This document shows, piece after piece, positions 1 to 5,807 of a DNA stretch of 6,586 bases. Numbering within the stretch: the stretch's first letter is position 1; each line of letters begins with the position of its first letter. The position numbers and the translations under genes are program-made. The notes beneath the pieces were generated by a model. That model was not told where the DNA came from. It did no database searches and worked only from the letters and a program-made list of their open reading frames with translations. Source of the stretch: Planctomycetota bacterium (GTDB taxonomy: Bacteria; Planctomycetota; SZUA-567); assembly GCA_031270145.1 (NCBI GenBank), contig JAISYD010000333.1, positions 1 through 6,586 of the forward strand, in the 5' to 3' direction.

Positions 1-252
1 GTCGTGCCAAGCTTTGTGCACGAAATGGGTGTCGCAGGACACCGCGTGGATTTCGCAGCCGGCCGCCTTGAAATCGGCGTACTTGTCGGCGAGATCCTCG
101 AGCTCGGTGGGGCAGACAAAAGTGAAGTCGGCGGGATAGAAGAAAAAGACGCTCCATTTCCCCAGGATGCCGGCCTTGTCGACAGTCTTGAATTCGTTGT
201 TCTGGAATGCCTGTACGGAGAAATCGGCCACTTCCTTATTGATTAGCGACAT
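1..252 (-). CDS. ahpC: Alkyl hydroperoxide reductase subunit C / typical 2-Cys peroxiredoxin (5' part, runs off the window)
   Basis: AhpC reduces hydrogen peroxide, organic peroxides and peroxynitrite in the cytoplasm and is itself re-reduced by AhpF or a thioredoxin-type partner. The 84 visible residues begin MSLINKEVADF and contain WSVFFFYPADFTFVCPTEL at about 33-51, the AhpC active-site block. Cys47 in FVCP is the peroxidatic cysteine and Thr44 and Pro40 are in their usual places. DTHFVHKAWHD closes the visible part. The resolving cysteine near the C-terminus lies outside the window, so the 2-Cys class is inferred from overall likeness to enterobacterial AhpC. Two further cysteines, Cys66 and Cys73, are visible; E. 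coli AhpC has non-cysteine residues there. The start at 252 matches the family N-terminus and is preceded by GAGGAG at 262-267, 9 nt upstream. The gene has its own promoter and is not obviously tied to thrC. No ahpF is visible. Confidence 0.96.
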   Translation of the reverse strand, partial: MSLINKEVADFSVQAFQNNEFKTVDKAGILGKWSVFFFYPADFTFVCPTELEDLADKYADFKAAGCEIHAVSCDTHFVHKAWHD

Positions 253-325
253 AATGTTTTGCTCCTCAAACAAATGGGATAAAAAACTCTCCAAACAATC
301 CACGCCGCAAATAGCGTTGCCGTTA

Positions 326-354
326 ATATTACCTCCTCCGCGACTTCTTGTCAA
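326..354 (-). promoter_or_regulatory. Sigma70-type promoter of ahpC
   Basis: On the minus strand a perfect -35 box TTGACA (349-354) is followed after exactly 17 nt by TAATAT (326-331), which matches 4 of 6 bases of the consensus -10. Transcription would start near 319, giving a leader of about 65 nt before the ahpC ATG. The segment is conspicuously A+T-rich for this genome. The -10 lies inside an 8-bp palindrome (TAATATTA, 324-331) that could be part of an operator, but I see no convincing full-length PerR, Fur or OxyR site. Confidence 0.7.
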
Positions 355-376
355 CGGGGTACGCGAAGTGGACGCG

Positions 377-410
377 AAAAATAGCGCGGGCGGAGAAATC
401 CCTTCCGCGC
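377..410 (-). terminator. Probable intrinsic terminator after thrC
   Basis: Starting 7 nt past the thrC stop codon, the minus strand carries GCGCGG (405-410), a 15-nt interval and then CCGCGC (384-389), followed directly by TATTTTT (377-383). A competing inner stem GCGGA/TCCGC can form in the same place, so the exact fold is uncertain. Position and T-rich tail suit Rho-independent termination of the thrC transcript ahead of the ahpC promoter. Confidence 0.55.
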
Positions 411-417
411 GGCCGGA

Positions 418-1812
418 TCAGGAGATTCCGCGGATGGCGTCGATGATGTCGCCAAGCGAGTTGGCCACCGGCATGGGGCGGTTGGCGAAACGGGACGACG
501 CCACCCCGAATTCGCCGTAATCGGCCCGGAGCTTGTCCTCGGCGTAGCTGTGATAGGCCACGGTGGCGTGGGGGTCCTTCAACTGGTGGCCGGTGAGGAT
601 GGCGATTACCAGGCTGTCCTTGTCGATGACGCCCCGTTCGACCAGGATTTTCGCGCCGGCCACGGAGGCGGCGCTGGCCGGCTCGCAACCGAGGCCGTCC
701 CTGGCGATCCAGGCCTTGGCGTCGAGGATTTCCTGATCCGTCGCCTCCAGAACCACGCCGTTGGCGCGCTCAAGGGCGCGCAGGCATTTCTTCAGGTTCA
801 CCGGCCGGTTGATCTCGATGGCGCTGGCCAGGGTGCGGGCCTTTTCGCCCCTGGCGTCCAGCCCGGCATAGTAGGAGGAAATGACGGCGTCGTCCACCCG
901 GCCGCCGTTCCACTTGAGGCCCTTCTGGTTCACCAGCCGGGAAAGGGTGGGAGCGCCGGCCGAATTGACCACCGCGAGCCGGGGCAGCTTGGCGATAAGA
1001 CCGTGATCGTAAAGCTCGTACAGGGCCTTGCCGAAGGCGGAACTGTTGCCGAGGTTGCCGCCGGGACAGACGATCCAGTCGGGGAGGCGCCAGTCCAGCC
1101 CCTCCAGGACGCGATACATGGTGGTCTTTTGCCCTTCCAGGCGGAAGGGGTTGACCGAATTGACCAGATAGATCCCCTCTTCGGCGCACACCTCCTGGAC
1201 CCGGGCCATGGCGTCGTCGAAGTCGCCCTTGACCAGCAGGGTGGCGGCGCCGTAATCCAGGGCTTGGGACAGCTTGCCGTAGGCGATCTTGCCGTCGCCT
1301 ATGAAAATGATGGCCCGCATGAGCCCCGAGGCCGAGGCGAAGGCGGCGAGGCTGGCCGAGGTATTGCCGGTGCTGGCGCAGGCGGCCACCCTGGCCCCGA
1401 CTAGGTTGGCGTGGGTGAAGGCGCCGGCCATGCCGTTGTCCTTGAAACTGCCGGAGGGGTTGAGCCCCTCGTATTGCAGCCGGAGGCAATCGCTCCCCAC
1501 CCCGACGTACGAGGCGGTCCGCGGCGATGGCCTGAGCTGAGTGCGGCCTTCGCCGATGCTCACCCGCTTGTCGGCCGGGGCGAAGGGAAGAAGATCGCCG
1601 AAGCGCCATACCCCGGAGACCGACCCCGGGCCGCCGGAGGGCCAGGCGGCCAGCCGGCCCAGCCGATCCGCCCGATCCGGAAGGCGCATCCTGTCCCAAT
1701 CATAGTCGACATCCAGCAGGTTGCCGCATTTCGGGCACTTGGGGAGGGTCTGGAGCACGTCGTATTCGGCGGCGCAGCCGGGATTGATGCAGCGTTGCAG
1801 GGCGATGGACAT
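418..1812 (-). CDS. thrC: Threonine synthase (PLP-dependent, fold type II)
   Basis: ThrC converts O-phospho-L-homoserine to L-threonine and phosphate, the last step of threonine biosynthesis, in the cytoplasm. The protein has 464 residues. An N-terminal ribbon holds Cys8, Cys13, Cys26 and Cys29 (Cx4C and Cx2C), likely zinc-binding. The PLP-binding lysine is Lys124 in NPSGSFKDNGM. ACASTGNTSAS (145-154) is the substrate-side loop, and GGNLGNSS (251-258) is the glycine-rich phosphate-binding loop. GCEPASAAS (375-383) and LTGHQLKD (406-413) are typical late blocks of this family. The start is supported by GGAG 7 nt upstream and by the ribbon immediately after it. It lies 78 nt downstream of the TPR gene on the same strand and is followed by a likely terminator. 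No thrA, thrB or lysC is visible, so it is separated from the rest of the pathway. Other fold-type II enzymes such as cysteate synthase are possible but less likely. Confidence 0.94.
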   Translation of the reverse strand: MSIALQRCINPGCAAEYDVLQTLPKCPKCGNLLDVDYDWDRMRLPDRADRLGRLAAWPSGGPGSVSGVWRFGDLLPFAPADKRVSIGEGRTQLRPSPRTASYVGVGSDCLRLQYEGLNPSGSFKDNGMAGAFTHANLVGARVAACASTGNTSASLAAFASASGLMRAIIFIGDGKIAYGKLSQALDYGAATLLVKGDFDDAMARVQEVCAEEGIYLVNSVNPFRLEGQKTTMYRVLEGLDWRLPDWIVCPGGNLGNSSAFGKALYELYDHGLIAKLPRLAVVNSAGAPTLSRLVNQKGLKWNGGRVDDAVISSYYAGLDARGEKARTLASAIEINRPVNLKKCLRALERANGVVLEATDQEILDAKAWIARDGLGCEPASAASVAGAKILVERGVIDKDSLVIAILTGHQLKDPHATVAYHSYAEDKLRADYGEFGVASSRFANRPMPVANSLGDIIDAIRGIS

Positions 1813-1839
1813 GGCATATCTCCAAAAAGGCGGAACAAC

Positions 1840-1854
1840 GGCGTCCGGAACGCC
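1840..1854 (-). other. Small perfect hairpin in the TPR-thrC intergenic leader
   Basis: In the 78-nt gap before thrC the minus strand reads GGCGT-TCCGG-ACGCC, a 5-bp stem with a 5-nt loop. A TTTTT run follows 11 nt later (1824-1828), directly ahead of the thrC Shine-Dalgarno GGAG. It could weakly attenuate readthrough into thrC or be chance in G+C-rich DNA. The T-run is not adjacent to the stem, so I do not call it a terminator. Confidence 0.25.
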
Positions 1855-1890
1855 CGGCCCGCGCCCATTTTCGCCAAGGGCGGGGTAATG

Positions 1891-4800
1891 TCAATGTATC
1901 CCGTATTCACGCAGCAATTTCTCGGCCCTGAGCTGATCCGTCAGGCCGGAGATGATCCCCCGCGCCTGTTCCCTTTCCCGCTCGCCAGGCGACGCCGGCG
2001 GGAGCATGATGGTCTCCGCCGCTTCCAGCCTGGCGGCGTCGGCCTCCGCCTCCTCGCCCGGATAGGAGGCGAACACATTGGCGAAAGCCCGGACGGCGTC
2101 GCCGTAGCGGCCTTGTTTCCGATAAACCCTGGCTGTCTCCAGGGCGATCCGGGCCGCGTCGCGGGGCTGGGGCGCCGCTTCCCGATCAAGAAGCTCCCGG
2201 GCCCGGTCCAGTTCCTGCAGCGCTTCCTCGAACCTGCCGCCCGCCGCCATGGCCCGGGCCGCCACTAAGCACATGGCGCGATCCAGTTCGGGGGAGGCAT
2301 CGGGGCGTTCCCTGGCCGCGGCCGCCAGACGATGGGCGAATAGCCAGCCGTTCGGATCGGGAGAAGACATCCAACTGTCGCCCAGCAGTTCCAGTATGGA
2401 TATGGCCCAGGGGCCGCCCAGGTCGGCGGCGACGGATTTTTCCAGGAGTTCGCGGGCGGAGGCGACGAGGACGGCCGGGTCGGTCAAGGGATCCGCCTCG
2501 GAGGGATTCGCGAAAATCAGCTTGGCGGCGCGATAGGCCGCCTCTCCGGCCCGGCCCGGCGTGGCCGGCGGCAGCGAGGGCGAGGCGGGGTCGGCGGCGA
2601 AAAAATAACGCCGGCAGGCTTCGCGGGGATTGTCGGACGCTTCGGCCAGCTTCCCGGCGAGCAGGGCCGCCTCGGCGTCGTTGTCGGCGAAAACGGCGAG
2701 ACGCGCCAGGGCCTGGCGTCCGTCCCCCAACTCGCCCATGCAGACGGCCCAGCGCCGGGCGGCGTTGATCCGGACCGCCCGGGGGAGCTCCGAATTGTTC
2801 ATCAGCGCCAGATAATCGGCTCCGGCCCCGCGCCAGTCGCCCAAGAATTCCAGGGCTCGGCCCCGCGACCATTTGGCCCGGCGGGCGGCCAGGCTGGAGG
2901 GGGGGGAGGCGGCTAGGGCGTGGTTGAAGGGTATGAGCGACGCCTCCACCCGCCGCCGGGCCTCGTCCCGCCAGCGCAATGATTCGGCCAGCCAAATCCC
3001 GCGATTCCAGCGATCCGCCAGGCGAGTGAGGAACCCTCCGGATTCCATGCCTACCATGCCTTGATCCAGACTGTCCGGAATGGCTCTCCCGCCGGAATAT
3101 GCCGCCTGGAAGGCGGCCGAGGCGGCGGCGAAATCCGCCAGCGCGTTCTCTATGCCGGCGATGTCCGGCTGGACGCCGGCCAGCAAACGCTCGACCTTGG
3201 CCAGGGCCAGGGCGTTATGGGCCTCGCCCAGGCGGGAGGAGAGGACGCTGTCGGCGATGCCGGACGGTTGCCGCTGGCGCAGTCGGGCCGCCATGCCGAT
3301 GGCCAGCTTCAGCTTTTCGGCGCCGTCCCCGGACCAGTTCCAGGCCGCCTCGGCCGCCGTCGCCAAATCGTAGGCGCTGTCGGGATTGCCGCCGCCGGCC
3401 AGAAGCCGGCCCAGGGCCTCGGCAAGATTCCCCGCGCCCTCCGCCCGCCTCTGGCCTATTTGCGTTAGGGCGTCGTCCGTATCGATCATCAGCAGATCGA
3501 TGTTCCCGGACAGGGAGAGGGGCCCGTCCATCCGGCCCAGGTCGAGAATGGTCTCCATGGCTTGGAATTCGGAAACCAGGAGCGTCGAAAACAGGAGTTC
3601 GCGCCGGATCATCCGGGAGGCCCGATGGTTCATGGCCAGGGCAAAACCGAAATCCCGTCTCGCTCGGGCCGCGCCGGCCGCTTTTTGGCTGGCCGAGCGG
3701 CGGAGGTTGACGTCGGGGTTGGACGGCCGGCTGACGGGATAGAAATGGCGGACGGCTTCGGCCGGGCGGCCCCTGGCCAACTCGGCCAGCCCGGCCGCCA
3801 TCCAGGCGGAATGGCGGACGCGTCCGCCCTTGAGGATCGGGGCGAGAGTTTCAAGCGCCGCCGTGGGCTGTTCCAGGGAAAGGAGCACATGGGCCTTGAC
3901 CACCCGAGCCCCGTCCCAGCCGGAAATTCCGTCGGCGCCGGCCAGGACCTGATCCAGCGCCGCCTCCGCCTGGGCCAGGAAGTCGCGTTTGGCGTCCGCG
4001 CCGGCCGATTCGGACAACTCCATCAGGGAAAGCGCCAACCCCAGCCCGGCGTTCCTCCGATCCTCGTCGTCGGGATTTTCCTCCCCCAGAACGCGGCGGA
4101 ACCAAGCGGCGGCCTCTTGAGGGTTGCCGAGCATCGACGCCGCCTGGCCGCGGTAAAAAACCGCCCGGGCTCGGAAACGATCCCGCGCCGCGTCGCCGGC
4201 GATGAGGGCGTCGGCGGCCGAGGCGGCGTCGCGGACAAACTGAGGCTCCCGCCGGGACAAACGCAGGGCCACCATATCCAGCTCGATTTCCCGCCGCCGG
4301 TCGCCCATCGGGAAGGCCAGGCGGGCGCGATCCAGTTCGCTTATGGCTTGGTTGAGAAGACGGTCGCGGAGTTGGCGGTCGGCAAGGCCGCCGGGATAGG
4401 GCAGTTCGTCGGCCAGCCGCCGCAGGCAGCGGGAAGTACGCTGGGCGGCGTCGCCTTCCAGACCTAGGGGAAGGGATACCCCGCCCACCCGGGTATACAG
4501 CCTGACCGCCTCGCGGTATTCGCCGATGGCTTCGTTGGCGCGGGCGGCCCAATAGGCGGCCTGGATGTCATAGGCTGGATCGGCCAACCGATAGCGGTTG
4601 TCGGCCAGTTGTCCCAGCGCCACGGCGGCGGCCTGGAAATCCTCCCGGGAAACCGCCAACCCGAGAAGGGAGCGATCCAGGGCGAAACGCGCCATTTCCC
4701 GGCGGCGCAGCCATTCGCCGCGATTCGGGTCGTCCGAAGCGGCGGCCCCGGGCGCGTCCAATATCGACGCGGCGATTTCGCCGGCCCGCTCGAATACGCC

Positions 4801-4938
4801 CCCTTCAATCAGGCGGAAGGCCACGCCCAGGCGGTTGTCGGCCTCGGCCAGGGAAAGGCCCGCCTCCCCGCCCGGGACGGCGGCGGAAAAAAGGATGGCG
4901 AGGGCGCAACCCAGGGAGCCCGGCCGCCGCAAAGTCAT
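1891..4938 (-). CDS. Large exported TPR-repeat (alpha-solenoid) protein, function unknown
   Basis: I do not recognise a named family. The 1015-residue product begins with basic MTLRR, a hydrophobic stretch (about 8-21) and a likely signal peptidase I site near GGEA-G (23-27), so it should be exported to the periplasm or envelope. Cys11 lies too early and in the wrong context for a lipobox. The rest is Ala/Arg/Leu-rich helix pairs with TPR character. The clearest units are at about 126-151 (YWAARANEAIGEYREAVRLY), 256-285, 341-372, 374-402, 686-715, 886-917 and 927-960 (LETARVYRKQGRYGDAVRAF, near-canonical). No catalytic motif or second membrane segment is visible. The start at 4938 is chosen because the ATG overlaps the thioesterase stop (ATGA), has GGAGG almost adjacent and gives a signal peptide. 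The open frame extends to 5259, but that part is an Arg/Pro/His-rich shadow of the thioesterase. A scaffold or protein-interaction role at the envelope is inferred. Confidence 0.88.
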   Translation of the reverse strand: MTLRRPGSLGCALAILFSAAVPGGEAGLSLAEADNRLGVAFRLIEGGVFERAGEIAASILDAPGAAASDDPNRGEWLRRREMARFALDRSLLGLAVSREDFQAAAVALGQLADNRYRLADPAYDIQAAYWAARANEAIGEYREAVRLYTRVGGVSLPLGLEGDAAQRTSRCLRRLADELPYPGGLADRQLRDRLLNQAISELDRARLAFPMGDRRREIELDMVALRLSRREPQFVRDAASAADALIAGDAARDRFRARAVFYRGQAASMLGNPQEAAAWFRRVLGEENPDDEDRRNAGLGLALSLMELSESAGADAKRDFLAQAEAALDQVLAGADGISGWDGARVVKAHVLLSLEQPTAALETLAPILKGGRVRHSAWMAAGLAELARGRPAEAVRHFYPVSRPSNPDVNLRRSASQKAAGAARARRDFGFALAMNHRASRMIRRELLFSTLLVSEFQAMETILDLGRMDGPLSLSGNIDLLMIDTDDALTQIGQRRAEGAGNLAEALGRLLAGGGNPDSAYDLATAAEAAWNWSGDGAEKLKLAIGMAARLRQRQPSGIADSVLSSRLGEAHNALALAKVERLLAGVQPDIAGIENALADFAAASAAFQAAYSGGRAIPDSLDQGMVGMESGGFLTRLADRWNRGIWLAESLRWRDEARRRVEASLIPFNHALAASPPSSLAARRAKWSRGRALEFLGDWRGAGADYLALMNNSELPRAVRINAARRWAVCMGELGDGRQALARLAVFADNDAEAALLAGKLAEASDNPREACRRYFFAADPASPSLPPATPGRAGEAAYRAAKLIFANPSEADPLTDPAVLVASARELLEKSVAADLGGPWAISILELLGDSWMSSPDPNGWLFAHRLAAAARERPDASPELDRAMCLVAARAMAAGGRFEEALQELDRARELLDREAAPQPRDAARIALETARVYRKQGRYGDAVRAFANVFASYPGEEAEADAARLEAAETIMLPPASPGEREREQARGIISGLTDQLRAEKLLREYGIH

Positions 4939-5348
4939 TCCTCCACATAGGGCGCGATGGCGGTCCGGAGTTCCGGCGGGATCACGTCCGGCCTGCCGTC
5001 CATCCGGACACAGGCCAGCTCGACGGTGGCGGAGACCAGCGGTTTCGGGGAACCGTCGCGGAATATGTCGGTGGTGAAGGCCAGGGTGGCGTGGCGCAGC
5101 CGGGTGATCCGGGTGCGGCAAAGCAACAGATCGTCGTAAACGGCATAGCCGAAATAGCGCGCCTGGCAACTCCGCACCGGGAAAAACCAACCGCCGGTCT
5201 CGATGCCCCGGTAGGGGAAGCCGGCCTCCCGCAGCAATTCGCCCCTGGCGCGCTCGCAAATTTCCAGATAGTTGGCGTAATAAACCCGATCCATGCGATC
5301 AGTATCGCCGTAGGAAACGCGGTAGGAAAAGGAATGCGTCCGCGGCAT
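4935..5348 (-). CDS. YbgC/4-hydroxybenzoyl-CoA thioesterase-like hotdog-fold acyl-CoA thioesterase
   Basis: Hydrolyses acyl-CoA thioesters in the cytoplasm; the natural substrate cannot be read from sequence. The 137-residue length is close to E. coli YbgC (134). The diagnostic block is SYGDTDRMDRVYYANYLEI (12-30): Asp17, the second Asp of DTD, aligns with the catalytic Asp18 of YbgC, and YYANYLEICERAR matches the start of the long hotdog helix. YbgC has His in VYHANY where this protein has Tyr24, a substitution found in relatives. Later strands include FFPVRSCQARYFGYA and the hydrophobic run VSATVELACVRMDG. The ATG is preceded by GAGGGGG 5 nt upstream. The gene begins 23 nt after the rnpB T-run and its TGA overlaps the ATG of the TPR gene by 4 nt, so the two are probably translationally coupled. 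Proteobacterial ybgC lies with tol-pal; tol genes are absent here, so I leave the symbol blank. Confidence 0.9.
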   Translation of the reverse strand: MPRTHSFSYRVSYGDTDRMDRVYYANYLEICERARGELLREAGFPYRGIETGGWFFPVRSCQARYFGYAVYDDLLLCRTRITRLRHATLAFTTDIFRDGSPKPLVSATVELACVRMDGRPDVIPPELRTAIAPYVEE

Positions 5349-5371
5349 GGCCGCCCCCTCGGGAAACCCGT

Positions 5372-5388
5372 AAAAAACCGCGTGGCGG
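5372..5388 (-). terminator. Probable rnpB terminator
   Basis: On the minus strand CCGC-CAC-GCGG (5378-5388) is followed at once by TTTTTT (5372-5377). The hairpin uses the 3' strand of RNase P helix P1, so folding of the terminator and of P1 would compete. Alternatively the long P1 itself may act as the terminating stem. A 4-bp stem is short, so termination may be partial, which would let transcription continue into the thioesterase gene. Confidence 0.5.
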
Positions 5389-5755
5389 ATCGATAAGCCG
5401 GCTTCTGTCGAGGATGGCTATTTGTCTGGGACGGGCGTCGCCGCCCGCCTCTAGCACGCTACCCGGGGCTTTTGGCGGGACAGGCGGCCCCGCGCCGGCC
5501 ATCTCGAGGGATGGTCTTCTCGCCCCCTATTTGCGCTTGCACCGGAAGGACAGTCGCCGTGCCGCCGACGTTACCGCCGGCGCGGTGGGCTCTTACCCCA
5601 CCCTTTCACCCTTACCGTCCCCTCGCGGGAACGGCGGTCTGCTCTCTGTTGCCTGCCCCTGGAGTCGCCTCCGGCGGGCGTTGCCCGCTTTCCTGCCTTG
5701 TGGTGGCCGGACTTTCCTCCGGGCCATGCCCGGCAGCCATCTGATCCGCCCCGCG
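5379..5755 (-). ncRNA. rnpB: RNase P RNA, bacterial type A
   Basis: Catalytic RNA of RNase P, which cleaves the 5' leader from precursor tRNAs together with the RnpA protein. Conserved blocks in order on the minus strand: GAGGAAAGTCC (5709-5719), CAGAGAGCAGACCGCC, GGTAAGGGTGAAAGGGTG, GGGGTAAGAGCCCACCG (L15, with the GGU that pairs the tRNA CCA end at 5595-5597), and ACAGAAGCCGGCTTAT (5393-5408). Helix P1 pairs GGCGGATC (5743-5750) with GATCCGCC (5384-5391) and can extend by 4 more pairs across one G-A mismatch. P2 pairs GATGGCT (5735-5741) with AGCCATC (5413-5419). GGAG-GCGA-CTCC and GGGCG-GCGA-CGCCC are GNRA-capped hairpins as in type A RNAs. Length of about 370 nt is close to the 377 nt of E. 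coli. The exact ends are uncertain by a few bases, set here by the extended P1. Open frames across this segment are not genes. Confidence 0.97.
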
Positions 5756-5756
5756 A

Positions 5757-5785
5757 AAAAAACGCCAAACGCCGCAACCCGTCAA
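5757..5785 (-). promoter_or_regulatory. Candidate rnpB promoter (weak)
   Basis: TTGACG (5780-5785, 5 of 6 to the -35 consensus) is followed after 17 nt by TTTTTT (5757-5762), a poor -10 with 3 of 6 matches. The predicted start near 5750 coincides with the 5' strand of helix P1, which supports the placement. The spacing and start agree better than the -10 sequence does. Upstream, GATTTTGCC and GATTTTGCG form a 9-nt tandem repeat that overlaps the stop codon of the preceding gene. Confidence 0.35.
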
Positions 5786-5807
5786 AGGAACCGCAAAATC
5801 GGCAAAA

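Noticed and set aside
331..340. Strong GGAGGAGG Shine-Dalgarno-like sequence in the ahpC promoter spacer
   Set aside because: No start codon follows at suitable distance on the minus strand, so no small gene is supported; it lies between the -35 and -10 boxes.
550..1404. 284-codon plus-strand open frame opposite thrC
   Set aside because: It is antisense to well-conserved ThrC motifs; its Gly/Ala/Val/Asp-rich sequence is typical of a G+C-rich shadow frame.
3562..4467. 301-codon plus-strand open frame opposite the TPR gene
   Set aside because: Same shadow pattern, rich in Gly, Arg, Gln and Pro, with no recognisable domain, while the minus-strand frame gives coherent TPR helices.
4939..5259. 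N-terminal extension of the TPR reading frame
   Set aside because: The extra 107 codons lie inside the thioesterase gene in another frame and read as Arg/Pro/His-rich nonsense; the ATG at 4938 gives a signal peptide and stop-start coupling.
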